DNA of 34,298 nucleotides, from NCBI GenBank assembly GCA_947447465.1, contig CANFKE010000044.1, positions 1-34,298 of the forward strand, read 5' to 3'. This document shows, one piece after another, positions 7,230 through 17,651 of this stretch. This stretch comes from Chitinophagaceae bacterium. Its GTDB lineage: Bacteria; Bacteroidota; Bacteroidia; Chitinophagales; Chitinophagaceae. Position 1 is the first letter of the stretch, and the number at the start of each line of letters is the position of its first letter. The notes under the pieces were generated by a model. The model did no database searches. It was not told where the DNA came from and was given only the letters and a program-made list of their open reading frames with translations. The position numbers and the translations under genes were made by a program.

Positions 7230-10200
7230 ATGCTAAACATTTTCAAATTACTTACTATCGTATTGTGCACTTGTTTTATAAGCCTGAATGTTAAAGGGAG
7301 CGATACTGCTAATTATTATATAGCATCTACAACCGGAACATGTAGCTATAAAATATTTCATTTTAAAAGCACCTCCACACCAGGCTATACGAGCCTTAAA
7401 TGGTACCTCGGCAATGGTAGTGTGATAACAACGACTGCAGATACGATCTCAGCATTGTATACTTCTGCCGGTTCATATCCGGTGAGACTGACAGCTTTCT
7501 ATCCTACAGACAGTGCGACTTTCATCACGAATATAGTCGTCCCTCATAACGTGGATATAAATTTCACTGCCAGTGACACAGCTATATGCCCGGGCACCAC
7601 GGTCACATTCAGCAATGCCAGCAGCTCGGTGATACCGGGAGGGATAAGTTACGCATGGTTAATAAACGGAGATACATCAACAGCCCTTTCGCCACACTAT
7701 ACTTTTATTGACACGTCAGGCGGGTACTATGACATAAAACTAACCGCAACCAACAGTAATGGCTGCTCTGATGTTGTAGTGAAGCATAACTATATCCATG
7801 TATTCCATATACCCAATGCAAATTTTAGTGTATCTCGGGCAGTTATCTGCCGACTCCCGTTTGACGTGACATTGACCAGCACATCGGCAGGAGCGACACC
7901 TTTTACCTATGTTTGGAAGTTTATAGAAGAAGGGACTACAGTTACTACGACTACTAATCCGGTTTCACACACCTATGCACCTTTGCGGCTTACTAATACT
8001 GTGAAGCTTGTTCTTATTGACGCGCATGGCTGTAAAGACAGCCTCAACAAAACTGTCAAAGGAGATACTATCAAGGCGAGATTTACGATAGATACGTCTG
8101 CATGCATATTCACGCCGGTAGTATTTCATAATAACAGTGTATTCCCGACCACTCCTGATTCAAGCGTATGGATATTTGGGGATGGTATCAGGCATGTGAA
8201 GAGTACAAGCGATACCATGCAGCATATATATAATAGTGCAGGACCCGGGTCTGTTACGCTGATCGCCAAGGACGGCAATTGTGCCGATACTGCTAGCCAA
8301 ACCTTTACAGTATATCCTCAGCCGGACGCAAATTTTAGTATTTCTCCATCTATAGCATGTCATACCTACGATACGATTTCCTTTTCGCCTGATACCAGTT
8401 ATGCTCAGGTACTATGGAAAGTTAATAGCGGTACAGTTTCCCTCGATACCTTAAGAAGGGCATTAAATTATGGCATCTCGACTATCACAATGTATGTCAA
8501 GGATTTTCACGGATGCAGGGACACAGTTTCCGTACAAGACACGGTGTATGACATGCTGGCAGCAATAATAGCAGGGACCCCGATGACAGCCTTTTCCTAT
8601 CCAGGAGATGACGAATATACGGGTTGCAACCACACAGTATCCTTCGATGCGGTTGTGTATACAAGTATCCCCAATGCATTCTTGTATTATGTTCCCTACC
8701 CATCTCCACCTGTCTATTATTCATGGGATTTTGGGGATGGCACGTTCGATGCCGGTGCTACACTTTCTACACTTACCCATTATTACGCAAGTACTACTCC
8801 TTACACAGCAAGTTGTACTATGACAATGGCAAACGGATGTGTTGTAACCAAGAGTGCTAATGTAAAGGTTAATGTTGCACCGTACATACATTATACTGCC
8901 GTTCCAACACATGTATGCCGCAATCAGCCTGTAGAATTTGAGGCACATGTAGATTCGGGATCTGTCGATAACCTGATTTGGAACTTTGGCGACGGTAGCC
9001 CAGCAGAGTCGGGCTGGGGGGGTTACCACGTATTTACACATTCAGGGGTTTTTCATCCGATATTGTCGGGTTTTTCAGGCAGTTGTAGTCGCAGTTACAT
9101 TCTTCCGGCACCTATCTTAGTAGATTCCCCCTACTCGCATGTTACTACGGTATATAATTGCGCCGTGCCTACAGAAGTTGCTTTCGGAGCAGGTATTACA
9201 GGTGTGGATTCGTTGCTTTGGGATTTTGGTGACGGTACTATTTCCGGGCTTGATTCCCCGGTACATATTTTCCCTTCTTTAGGCACTTATTCTGTCTTCC
9301 TGGCTACATACAACAGCACTAGTGGGTGTCGTGATACCGCCTTGGTATATGTAAATCCCAGAGTTATACACCCAGTATTTTCAGTCTCAGATTCTGCTTT
9401 TTGTCCTGGCGCGATGAACATAGATAGTTTCGTCTCAGCTCACGATGACGCAGAGTTTATTTACCATCAATACAATTGGTACGTCAATTCAGTACTAAAG
9501 AAAACAACGTACGAGGCATTATATGACTACGTACATCCTTATTCAAATTTTGTCGATACGTTTAGTGCTGCGGGTACCTATACTGTTTCACTAGTTGGGT
9601 TCGACAACCATGGATGCACGGACACTACTACTCACAATGTTTATGTTTCAAAACCTTCAGTCGGCTTCGTAACACAATTGAAGGTTTGCGCTTCCGACAC
9701 GATATCTCTAATAGATACATCGACTAGTATATCCACTAGGACACTCAGTAATTTTCATTGGTATTTTAACTTGACAAATGGGCCATCTACATCGTTGACT
9801 GCTATAACCCATGTATATACGACTACCAATTTTTACGATTCAGTTCTCGTTAAAGATATTGTAACGGATAACATTGGCTGCCGTGATTCTGCACAAAAAA
9901 AGGTTTTTGTTTATAAGCCTGTCGCTAATTTCAAACCGTTTACGAAATTTCCATGTATAGGTGTGCCTGATAGCTTTACAAATAATTCATCATCCAAAAA
10001 TCCTGTACGTTATTTATGGTCTTTTGGTGATGGCGGCCCCACATCAACAGTCAAAAATCCAAAACATACTTTTACTACAGGGGGTACATATAGCGTCACT
10101 CTTACAATAACGGATACAGTTCTAGGTTGTGTAGATGACACTATAATTATTATCAAGGCAACTGGAGTTACTGCCGCAATTGCAATGGATGATTCCGTTT

Positions 10201-13200
10201 CCATTTGCACACCTCTTACCGTCCATTTTTCAGGGATGGGAACAAACTCCGATACTGGTATAATCAGGTACACATGGCATATAAACGATCTGCTTGTAAA
10301 CGGGCGTTTCCCTTCGGAAACGTATATTAGTGCTGGGATAGATACAATTGTCCTAATCGATAGCAATCTTTATGGGTGCAAGGATACCGCATACGCGCAT
10401 GTTCGGATATTTGGCAAAGTCGGAGATTTTTTTGTTTCGCAGCATATAGACTGTTCCCCGCTTTCTGTTACTTTAGGTATGCAGCCGCCATCAGGTGCGT
10501 CCTTGAATTGGTATATCGACGGAGTCCTTTCCGGAATTATTGACACTTTAGCCTATACTTTTACTACGCCTGGAACATATTACATTTCACTTTTACTTAG
10601 TGACTCTGCAACGGGATGTTCAAGCGCAAGTCCTGACACGATCAGGGTAGATACACTAATGGCATCCATTGGAGCATCTTCGATAAATGTTTGCCTTGGC
10701 CTCGCTGATACTTTCTACAACAATTCAACTACACTTTTTTCAGTTCCTAATCATACCCATTGGGATTTCGGAGATGGCGACACCAGTGTTTCCTACACGG
10801 CTGTTCATACATATGGTGCTGCAGGTACTTATACAGTGACCTTATATTCAAGGGATACGTTGGGCTGTAGTAGTAGCACATCACTTGTAGTCACGGTTTT
10901 TCCGGAAGTTCATATTTCCTTTATTGGACATACTATGCCAGTCTGCGGCGGTTCATCAGTAACGCTATATGACTCTCTTGCAGGAGGAACCTCTCCATTT
11001 ACCTATTTATGGTCTGGCCCTTCACTATTTTCGTCTATACTACAAAATCCCTCTGTTACCCCAGTAGGTCCATCTATAATTGGAACCTATACCTTAGTTG
11101 CGACTGATGCACATGGCTGTAAAGCAACAGCAGATACTACGATTTCTTTCATAGACCCAGACCCTAATCCCGGCACTATAACAGGTAGCGACAGCGTATG
11201 CGTTGGGACATCTATTATCTTGCTTACAGATGGGGCAACGGGAGGCACATGGACCAGCAGCGACAATTCGGTGGCAACAGTATCAGCAACAGGATCTGTA
11301 GGTGGTGCTGGAATAGGTACAGCAGTTATTTCTTATTCAGTAACTAACAGTTGTGGTACTGCTACTGTTTTGCACACAATTATAGTTCACACCCTTCCGG
11401 TTGCAGCTTCAATATACGGCCCCTCTGCAGTCTGTGTAGGAATGAACATTTCTGATACAGCATCTGTTACTGGTGGAACGTGGACAATGACTAACAACAA
11501 TGCACTGGTGGGTAGTACCAGTGGGATAGTTACCGGATTTAGTGCGGGTACAGATACTGTAATATACTCTCTAATTAATACGTGCGGCATTACAACTACT
11601 ACGGCTGTGATTACAGTTAATCCTTTACCAACAATCACACCTTCTCCGGCGGAAGTCTGTATTGGCTCATCAATAGTCCTTACAGGTACGCCATATGGAT
11701 ACATGTGGTCAAGCACTTATGACTCAGTTGCTACTATTGACATAACTGGAATTGTGTTGGGTATTAGTGTTGGAACCAATATAATTACTTATGCCAATCC
11801 GTATACAGGCTGCTTTATTGCAGATACGGTTACAGTTTTTCCGTTACCCGCTGTAGATTCTATTATTGGAGCTTCAGTTGTGTGCTCCGGGGATACTCTG
11901 CTGCTAACCAATACTACAACTGGCGGAGTTTGGAGCACAAGCGATACATCAATTGCAACTATAAGTTTGGATGGCACCGCAATTGCCGTAGCAGAAGGTA
12001 ATGTCACGATCTCATATACAATAACAAGTACAAACGGGTGTGCTGGTATAGCTACTCACTCACTCCATGTAAATCCGTTACCAATCATTCCTTCCATCAC
12101 AGGATTGGCAAAAGAATGTGTTGGTGGAGGAACTAATTTATATAATGACACTATTGGCGGTATATGGACTAGCAGCGATACTGCAATAGCAACAATTGAT
12201 ATTTGGGGTACAGTCGCTGGTATTAGCGAAGGTATTTGCACCATTACTTATACGTATAGCAGTGTATATGGTTGTACATCTTTTGTAACTACCGCTGACA
12301 CAGTAATCAATCCGCCAGTGGCACTTCCTAATTTAGGTCAGGACACTGTTTGTATAGGCGATACGTCCCAGCTCAGCAATCCGGCACCGGGTGGATTTTG
12401 GTTATCTGCCGACCCCTCAATAGCTTCAATTGATTCATTCGGTTTGGTTACAGGTATATCTGCAGGGCAAACTTTCGTTGGCTATATTATACCCACCGTT
12501 TGCGGCTATATAATCTCAATAGATACTATTTGGGTTCTTGGTATTCATCCTGAAATACATGGCCCTCATGCTGTTTGCTCTGGTAGTACATTGCATCTTA
12601 CCGAAATATTCGGATCCGGCACATGGATAAGTAGTAATCCTAGTGTGGCAATGGTAGATACATTAACAGGAGTGGTTACAGGTATATCCTTTGGCTCTGC
12701 CATTATCACATGTACAGGCAGTAACGTATGTAGCTCATTCACTGACACATTCAGGGTGCTGGTTGATCCATCGCCCTTCATCACTACAAACTTTATTGTT
12801 GCTTGCCAGAGCCTTACAGATGGTGAATCAGAAAGTGGAGTACCTGTAATTGTAACAGACCCTGATGGCTGCCTCATGGTTTGCGAAAATACAACTGTAC
12901 GTTATTACGGTAATGGTGTAGATTCCGGGCATTTTACATGGGCATGTAGTGGAGGAACAATTGTCGCTATGTATGGCGACAACAACGACAGTATTGACGT
13001 TCAGTGGTCAACACCGGGTTCAGGTTCAATTTCAATGACTGATACCTTCAGTCATTGTATTGGGTCAGCCAGCATATGCATAAAGGTAGTATCAAAACCG
13101 CATGCTGCTGCTAGTGCAAGTTCAGGAGCTGTATGCCTTGGCAATCAGATCGCTTTTTTTGATCATTCTACAGCGGATACATTGTCTCCGATAACATCCT

Positions 13201-16200
13201 GGTTCTGGGACTTCGGTGATGGCACCAGCTCTCCTTTGCAAAACCCTATACATAACTATAGCTCACCCGGAACCTACTATATAAATCTGATAGTCCGAAA
13301 TGGTTGTGGTTGTGCCGATACATTCAAAAATATAAAAATATTTGTAGCAGACAGTACAGGACCTGTAATATATTGTCCATCAATTGTATGCGAAAGAGAG
13401 CATGCAACGTATTCAATAAATGACTCAACAACCTGTGGGCCAGTATGGACTGTAACGGGTGGTACAATTATTAGTGGTGACGGTACGAGTTCGATAGAGG
13501 TGGAATGGGATATGCCACCGGCTGATGGTTTTGGGTATGTAAGTGTTGAAGATGCCTGTGGCAGTTGTAGTGCCCCATCTATTGTGAAAATACCGATTAT
13601 ACTCAAAGCAGCGGATATATCAGGCCCATCAAATGTTTGCATAAAACAACCATATGTATATTCATTACCATTATGGGCTGCAACAGACTATGAGTGGGGG
13701 GTGCTTGGTAGTCCTGGTATCATAATTGGCCACAATAATGATCACCAAATTACTGTAAAATTCCCTACACCAGGATATTACACAATTCATGGCTGGTATA
13801 ACAATCAATTAAAGCTATGCGGGGGCGATGTCACAAAGGTGGTGTATGTTCGAGATCAAGCAGATATTGCAGGTCCTGTTTCGGCATGTTTTGACAACAC
13901 TGCAAGCTATTCTTATTCCATGAGCGGGTGGCTCTCAGCAACATGGGTTGTTACAGATCCCTTAGGAAGTACGTCAACATATGGGCCATCTACCACTTTT
14001 GCACTCACCACACCCGTTCCAGGGGTGTATACGATAAATGCATCTGGTGATTTCTGCACTAATCCTATAACAATGACTTCGATCGACTTGTCTCCTGCAA
14101 TAGACAGCGTCAGAGGGCCAGATACAGTATGTTTAAATCGAGTATATACTTATACCGCATATAATGATATTCCTGGAACTATATATAGCTGGGGGGCTGT
14201 TGGGGGTCATGTTATACCAGCATCGGGCAGTAGCGTTGTAGATGTTATATGGACAAGCAGTGGCACAAAGCAGCTAATGGTAAAACACGACCCTGATAGT
14301 GATCCGCATTGCCCGGCTCCTGTAACTGTTCTCAATATCACACAGGAAAATGTCAGTCCAGTCATCTCGGGAGATGATCTGCCATGCGCTAATTCACATA
14401 GGCAATATTCATCAGGCTATTATCGTGCAGATAATTATGATTGGAAGATATATCCTGATAGCGTAGGTAGCGTTGTGGCAGGTAACCATTCTGCTGACGT
14501 AACCGTTTTATGGAATAATGTGGTAGCTCCAACAAACGCTTTGCTGATAGTGAAGGTGCAAAAATGCGATACTTCCGTTTCTGATACCTTTCATGTGACA
14601 GTACAACCTCCCCCAATCGTATATATCACCACTTCCGATACTGCAGTATGTGCTGGTGTACCTATTACCTTCACCCCGCATAATGGAACCGGCAATTACC
14701 GGTGGGATTTTGGCGATGGCGTTACCGTAATTTCATCTGCACCGGTATCTCACCTATTCCCGGCAAATACATCGGCAGGTAATGTTGTTTACAGTGTAAG
14801 GCTAACCTCTTTGTTCGACACTTTAGATTACTGCCCATCAACTGGAGTAGCGTTTACAACAATTGCAATGAAGCCGTCTCCAGTTGCGTTTGCTTCTACA
14901 GCCGACGATTGGGAGTGGTGTACTAATGATACAGTTCACTTGATTGGGACTGTTACAGATCACGTTGGAACTGGACTTACATTCAGGTGGTACCGTAATG
15001 GAATTGCAATCACTGGCGCTACTTTACCTGACTATGCAGCTGTTAATCCTGGTTACACCACCAATAACTCTTTTCATTTTACTGTTGTCTCGGCAAATGG
15101 CTGTTCAGATACATCAGCTGACCTCATGTTTGTAGATGTCTGTCATGGTGCTTATGATACCTCTGCATTACCTCCACATTATCCGCCACCTCCCCCTTGC
15201 TGTGGAGGCCCTTCAACATCAGCTTGTGGCGCTACTGTTTCAGGAACTGTATCATGTAATGTTATTACCTTGACCAGCACTGGTCCATCCACATCGCACT
15301 GGCATGCTTTCAACCAGCCATCTATTGCATCTGCAAGCACATGGGATATAAATGGAAATTGTGCCGGACCAAATGCCAGCGCTACCTATGATATCCCTGG
15401 CATTTACAGGTTTGCTTATGTGTACATTTCACCTACAGGCTGTAGAGACACATTGGTTATTTTGGACACCGTAGGAATTGTACCTGATTTCCAGTACTTT
15501 TTACGATGTGCTCCTGGTGGTTACGACAGTGTATTCTTTGTCGATCATAGTGTACACCTTTCATGGTTCGTACCTTCTTCAATTGCATGGACACCAGCAT
15601 CTGTAACGGGCACGGGAGCAGGAACAGCTATAGGGGTATTTGCAACGGGCAGTACACCTACAGTAACAGAAACGGTCAGTGGCACTCTGGGGCCTTTTAG
15701 CTGCACAGTTACAAAAACCTTAACAATCCCTGCAAGGCATCCTCATTTCGGGTTTACGTTTACACCTAACAATGTTTGCGCTGGTATTCCAATTTCCTTT
15801 ACACCGGGTAGTACTGCTGGCATTGTCAGCTATTTGTGGGATTTTGGTAACGGCGGCACTAACAGAAGACAGAATCCTGATTGTACGTATGCATGGCAAA
15901 GTGGATCAAACCCCAATCAGAATATTGCTATATTAACAGTAACTGATACTTTGGGTTGTCAATTTGATACATTTGTTCATTTTGTAAACATTTATCAAAA
16001 TCAGCTATTTGGACAGATGGATATAGACACTGTTATTTGCCCCAATATGGTTCCGTTCGCAATTAATTATATTGATGGTCCAACTAGTTTTTCATCATCC
16101 TACAAGTGGTCTATACCAGACTCTACAATAGTACCTTACGATAATGTATATACTACCGGTGCCTATACCGTTAAAGTGTACGATATACATGGCTGCCAGT

Positions 16201-17567
16201 TTATGCCACTCCGTTCTGAGAATATTAGAGTATTAAAAACACCGCGGGTTCAAATAAGGGGGCAGTTGAATTATTGCGCCAATGAAAATATCTCGCTCAA
16301 TGGCTATGCCGGACATGGAGTAAGCTATATGTGGTACATCAACAATGTAGCTTATGCTGCAACGCCGGGAATTAACCTGTACCTTGATACAGGTACGTAT
16401 ATCTTCAAGCTGAAACTGACTGTGCTAGATACACTAAGCGGTGTCTATTGTGATGAGCTGGATTCTGTTACTGTTCGTGTGTTTCCCAAGCCGGATGTGC
16501 CAATTATCTCAGGTCCATTAGAAGTGAATTGTGATCTCTACCATCTACAGCTTATAGCGACAGCTACGGAACCTGGTACGTTTAACTGGAGTAATAGCGT
16601 AGCGGGCCCTGTGAATGATATATATGATGGTGGACCGTTCAGGGTATGGTTTACCAACATAGCCGGGTGCAAAAGTTCTGCCGATATTGATGTTCCGGTC
16701 AACCCCTTATGGTACTTCCAGTATTTACCTTCCGGGTGCTACGATTTCTGTAAACAACGAATTCCGATTACTTTGTATGGGCCACCGAATGTCTCTTTCC
16801 ACTCCTGGGACTGGGTGCATGTAGGTGTGTCTGACACTTATGGGGCAGGTGTTATGCCGCCCTTCGATATAGTACAAAGTGGCTCTTACCAATGGATATT
16901 ACAAACAGGCGACTTATGTCCTCAGAAATCAGAGTTATTAAATGTTGAAATAGTTTCTTGCGACGATTGCGGGAAAACGTCTATGGACATAAAACCCGAA
17001 TGCTCAGGTAGTCCGGCATGTTATAAACTTCATATTACTATTGCCGATGGCTTAGGTGGCACATTCAACATTGGCACGAACAATGGCCCGTTAGACATAT
17101 CTTCGGGTACGTTGTCGGCTGGTACGCCTTTGTCTATGACATTTGTATTTACTGCATTGGATACTGATGCCACAGGCATTGTTGTGTATCTAGAAGTTAC
17201 CCATCCGAGTGGCGAAAAGTGCATGATTGCATTGAAAGTTAGTTTGCCTGACTGTAGCTGGATAGCCGAGAAACCCGCAGGTGACACAACCATCCATCTG
17301 GCACATATATCGACTTCTATGCTAGTCTATCCAAACCCTGCCACGCAGTTGGTACATATCTCGTACAATTATGGCGATGGTAATTATGCGGAGCGAAGCC
17401 TGTCGGTATATGACCAATTGGGCCGGAAAGTGGCGGAAATTCATGTTCCAAATAACAATGGCAACTGGGATGTAAACACAGCAGACCTTGTTCCGGGTAT
17501 GTACATCATAAGGATGGAAGGTGATGGTAAAACATTACAGACCCAACGACTGATAGTGAACAACTAA
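7230..17567 (+). CDS. Giant secreted PKD-repeat protein with Ig-like block and type IX sorting domain
   Basis: A 3445-residue extracellular protein, probably a surface adhesin. An N-terminal signal peptide (LLTIVLCTCFISLNVKG) is followed by many PKD/Ig-type repeats marked by WDFGDG-like motifs, for example near residues 497, 662, 928, 1176, 1991, 2490 and 2867. A distinct block at about 1315-1845 holds seven tandem repeats of about 75 residues, each opening with a VCxG motif and carrying GGTWTSSDNSVATVS and GTAVISY-like segments, as in bacterial Ig-like group 2 domains. A proline- and cysteine-rich linker lies near 2650. The last 80 residues (from about 3363, LVYPNPATQ, VYDQLGRKV, GMYIIRM) form a type IX secretion C-terminal sorting domain. 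Frequent cysteines in the repeats suggest disulfides. A hairpin follows the stop. Confidence 0.95.
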   Translation: MLNIFKLLTIVLCTCFISLNVKGSDTANYYIASTTGTCSYKIFHFKSTSTPGYTSLKWYLGNGSVITTTADTISALYTSAGSYPVRLTAFYPTDSATFITNIVVPHNVDINFTASDTAICPGTTVTFSNASSSVIPGGISYAWLINGDTSTALSPHYTFIDTSGGYYDIKLTATNSNGCSDVVVKHNYIHVFHIPNANFSVSRAVICRLPFDVTLTSTSAGATPFTYVWKFIEEGTTVTTTTNPVSHTYAPLRLTNTVKLVLIDAHGCKDSLNKTVKGDTIKARFTIDTSACIFTPVVFHNNSVFPTTPDSSVWIFGDGIRHVKSTSDTMQHIYNSAGPGSVTLIAKDGNCADTASQTFTVYPQPDANFSISPSIACHTYDTISFSPDTSYAQVLWKVNSGTVSLDTLRRALNYGISTITMYVKDFHGCRDTVSVQDTVYDMLAAIIAGTPMTAFSYPGDDEYTGCNHTVSFDAVVYTSIPNAFLYYVPYPSPPVYYSWDFGDGTFDAGATLSTLTHYYASTTPYTASCTMTMANGCVVTKSANVKVNVAPYIHYTAVPTHVCRNQPVEFEAHVDSGSVDNLIWNFGDGSPAESGWGGYHVFTHSGVFHPILSGFSGSCSRSYILPAPILVDSPYSHVTTVYNCAVPTEVAFGAGITGVDSLLWDFGDGTISGLDSPVHIFPSLGTYSVFLATYNSTSGCRDTALVYVNPRVIHPVFSVSDSAFCPGAMNIDSFVSAHDDAEFIYHQYNWYVNSVLKKTTYEALYDYVHPYSNFVDTFSAAGTYTVSLVGFDNHGCTDTTTHNVYVSKPSVGFVTQLKVCASDTISLIDTSTSISTRTLSNFHWYFNLTNGPSTSLTAITHVYTTTNFYDSVLVKDIVTDNIGCRDSAQKKVFVYKPVANFKPFTKFPCIGVPDSFTNNSSSKNPVRYLWSFGDGGPTSTVKNPKHTFTTGGTYSVTLTITDTVLGCVDDTIIIIKATGVTAAIAMDDSVSICTPLTVHFSGMGTNSDTGIIRYTWHINDLLVNGRFPSETYISAGIDTIVLIDSNLYGCKDTAYAHVRIFGKVGDFFVSQHIDCSPLSVTLGMQPPSGASLNWYIDGVLSGIIDTLAYTFTTPGTYYISLLLSDSATGCSSASPDTIRVDTLMASIGASSINVCLGLADTFYNNSTTLFSVPNHTHWDFGDGDTSVSYTAVHTYGAAGTYTVTLYSRDTLGCSSSTSLVVTVFPEVHISFIGHTMPVCGGSSVTLYDSLAGGTSPFTYLWSGPSLFSSILQNPSVTPVGPSIIGTYTLVATDAHGCKATADTTISFIDPDPNPGTITGSDSVCVGTSIILLTDGATGGTWTSSDNSVATVSATGSVGGAGIGTAVISYSVTNSCGTATVLHTIIVHTLPVAASIYGPSAVCVGMNISDTASVTGGTWTMTNNNALVGSTSGIVTGFSAGTDTVIYSLINTCGITTTTAVITVNPLPTITPSPAEVCIGSSIVLTGTPYGYMWSSTYDSVATIDITGIVLGISVGTNIITYANPYTGCFIADTVTVFPLPAVDSIIGASVVCSGDTLLLTNTTTGGVWSTSDTSIATISLDGTAIAVAEGNVTISYTITSTNGCAGIATHSLHVNPLPIIPSITGLAKECVGGGTNLYNDTIGGIWTSSDTAIATIDIWGTVAGISEGICTITYTYSSVYGCTSFVTTADTVINPPVALPNLGQDTVCIGDTSQLSNPAPGGFWLSADPSIASIDSFGLVTGISAGQTFVGYIIPTVCGYIISIDTIWVLGIHPEIHGPHAVCSGSTLHLTEIFGSGTWISSNPSVAMVDTLTGVVTGISFGSAIITCTGSNVCSSFTDTFRVLVDPSPFITTNFIVACQSLTDGESESGVPVIVTDPDGCLMVCENTTVRYYGNGVDSGHFTWACSGGTIVAMYGDNNDSIDVQWSTPGSGSISMTDTFSHCIGSASICIKVVSKPHAAASASSGAVCLGNQIAFFDHSTADTLSPITSWFWDFGDGTSSPLQNPIHNYSSPGTYYINLIVRNGCGCADTFKNIKIFVADSTGPVIYCPSIVCEREHATYSINDSTTCGPVWTVTGGTIISGDGTSSIEVEWDMPPADGFGYVSVEDACGSCSAPSIVKIPIILKAADISGPSNVCIKQPYVYSLPLWAATDYEWGVLGSPGIIIGHNNDHQITVKFPTPGYYTIHGWYNNQLKLCGGDVTKVVYVRDQADIAGPVSACFDNTASYSYSMSGWLSATWVVTDPLGSTSTYGPSTTFALTTPVPGVYTINASGDFCTNPITMTSIDLSPAIDSVRGPDTVCLNRVYTYTAYNDIPGTIYSWGAVGGHVIPASGSSVVDVIWTSSGTKQLMVKHDPDSDPHCPAPVTVLNITQENVSPVISGDDLPCANSHRQYSSGYYRADNYDWKIYPDSVGSVVAGNHSADVTVLWNNVVAPTNALLIVKVQKCDTSVSDTFHVTVQPPPIVYITTSDTAVCAGVPITFTPHNGTGNYRWDFGDGVTVISSAPVSHLFPANTSAGNVVYSVRLTSLFDTLDYCPSTGVAFTTIAMKPSPVAFASTADDWEWCTNDTVHLIGTVTDHVGTGLTFRWYRNGIAITGATLPDYAAVNPGYTTNNSFHFTVVSANGCSDTSADLMFVDVCHGAYDTSALPPHYPPPPPCCGGPSTSACGATVSGTVSCNVITLTSTGPSTSHWHAFNQPSIASASTWDINGNCAGPNASATYDIPGIYRFAYVYISPTGCRDTLVILDTVGIVPDFQYFLRCAPGGYDSVFFVDHSVHLSWFVPSSIAWTPASVTGTGAGTAIGVFATGSTPTVTETVSGTLGPFSCTVTKTLTIPARHPHFGFTFTPNNVCAGIPISFTPGSTAGIVSYLWDFGNGGTNRRQNPDCTYAWQSGSNPNQNIAILTVTDTLGCQFDTFVHFVNIYQNQLFGQMDIDTVICPNMVPFAINYIDGPTSFSSSYKWSIPDSTIVPYDNVYTTGAYTVKVYDIHGCQFMPLRSENIRVLKTPRVQIRGQLNYCANENISLNGYAGHGVSYMWYINNVAYAATPGINLYLDTGTYIFKLKLTVLDTLSGVYCDELDSVTVRVFPKPDVPIISGPLEVNCDLYHLQLIATATEPGTFNWSNSVAGPVNDIYDGGPFRVWFTNIAGCKSSADIDVPVNPLWYFQYLPSGCYDFCKQRIPITLYGPPNVSFHSWDWVHVGVSDTYGAGVMPPFDIVQSGSYQWILQTGDLCPQKSELLNVEIVSCDDCGKTSMDIKPECSGSPACYKLHITIADGLGGTFNIGTNNGPLDISSGTLSAGTPLSMTFVFTALDTDATGIVVYLEVTHPSGEKCMIALKVSLPDCSWIAEKPAGDTTIHLAHISTSMLVYPNPATQLVHISYNYGDGNYAERSLSVYDQLGRKVAEIHVPNNNGNWDVNTADLVPGMYIIRMEGDGKTLQTQRLIVNN

Positions 17568-17575
17568 ACAACAAT

Positions 17576-17609
17576 AATGCCTGCTCATTTATACAAATGG
17601 GCAGGCATT
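17576..17609. terminator. Hairpin terminator after the giant gene
   Basis: A 15-bp stem (AATGCCTGCTCATTT with AAATGGGCAGGCATT, one G-T pair) around an ATAC loop starts nine bases after the stop codon. There is no long T-run on the plus side. It separates the two PKD-protein genes, so the downstream gene may have its own promoter or depend on read-through. Confidence 0.75.
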
Positions 17610-17651
17610 TATACAAAATTGGTTTAATTTTAAACTCTAAGTTGATAATAG

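Noticed and set aside
8160..17293. Many open frames of 60-120 codons on the minus strand and in other plus frames inside the giant gene
   Set aside because: They lie wholly inside a well-supported secreted protein with clear repeats, and their translations show no domain-like pattern.
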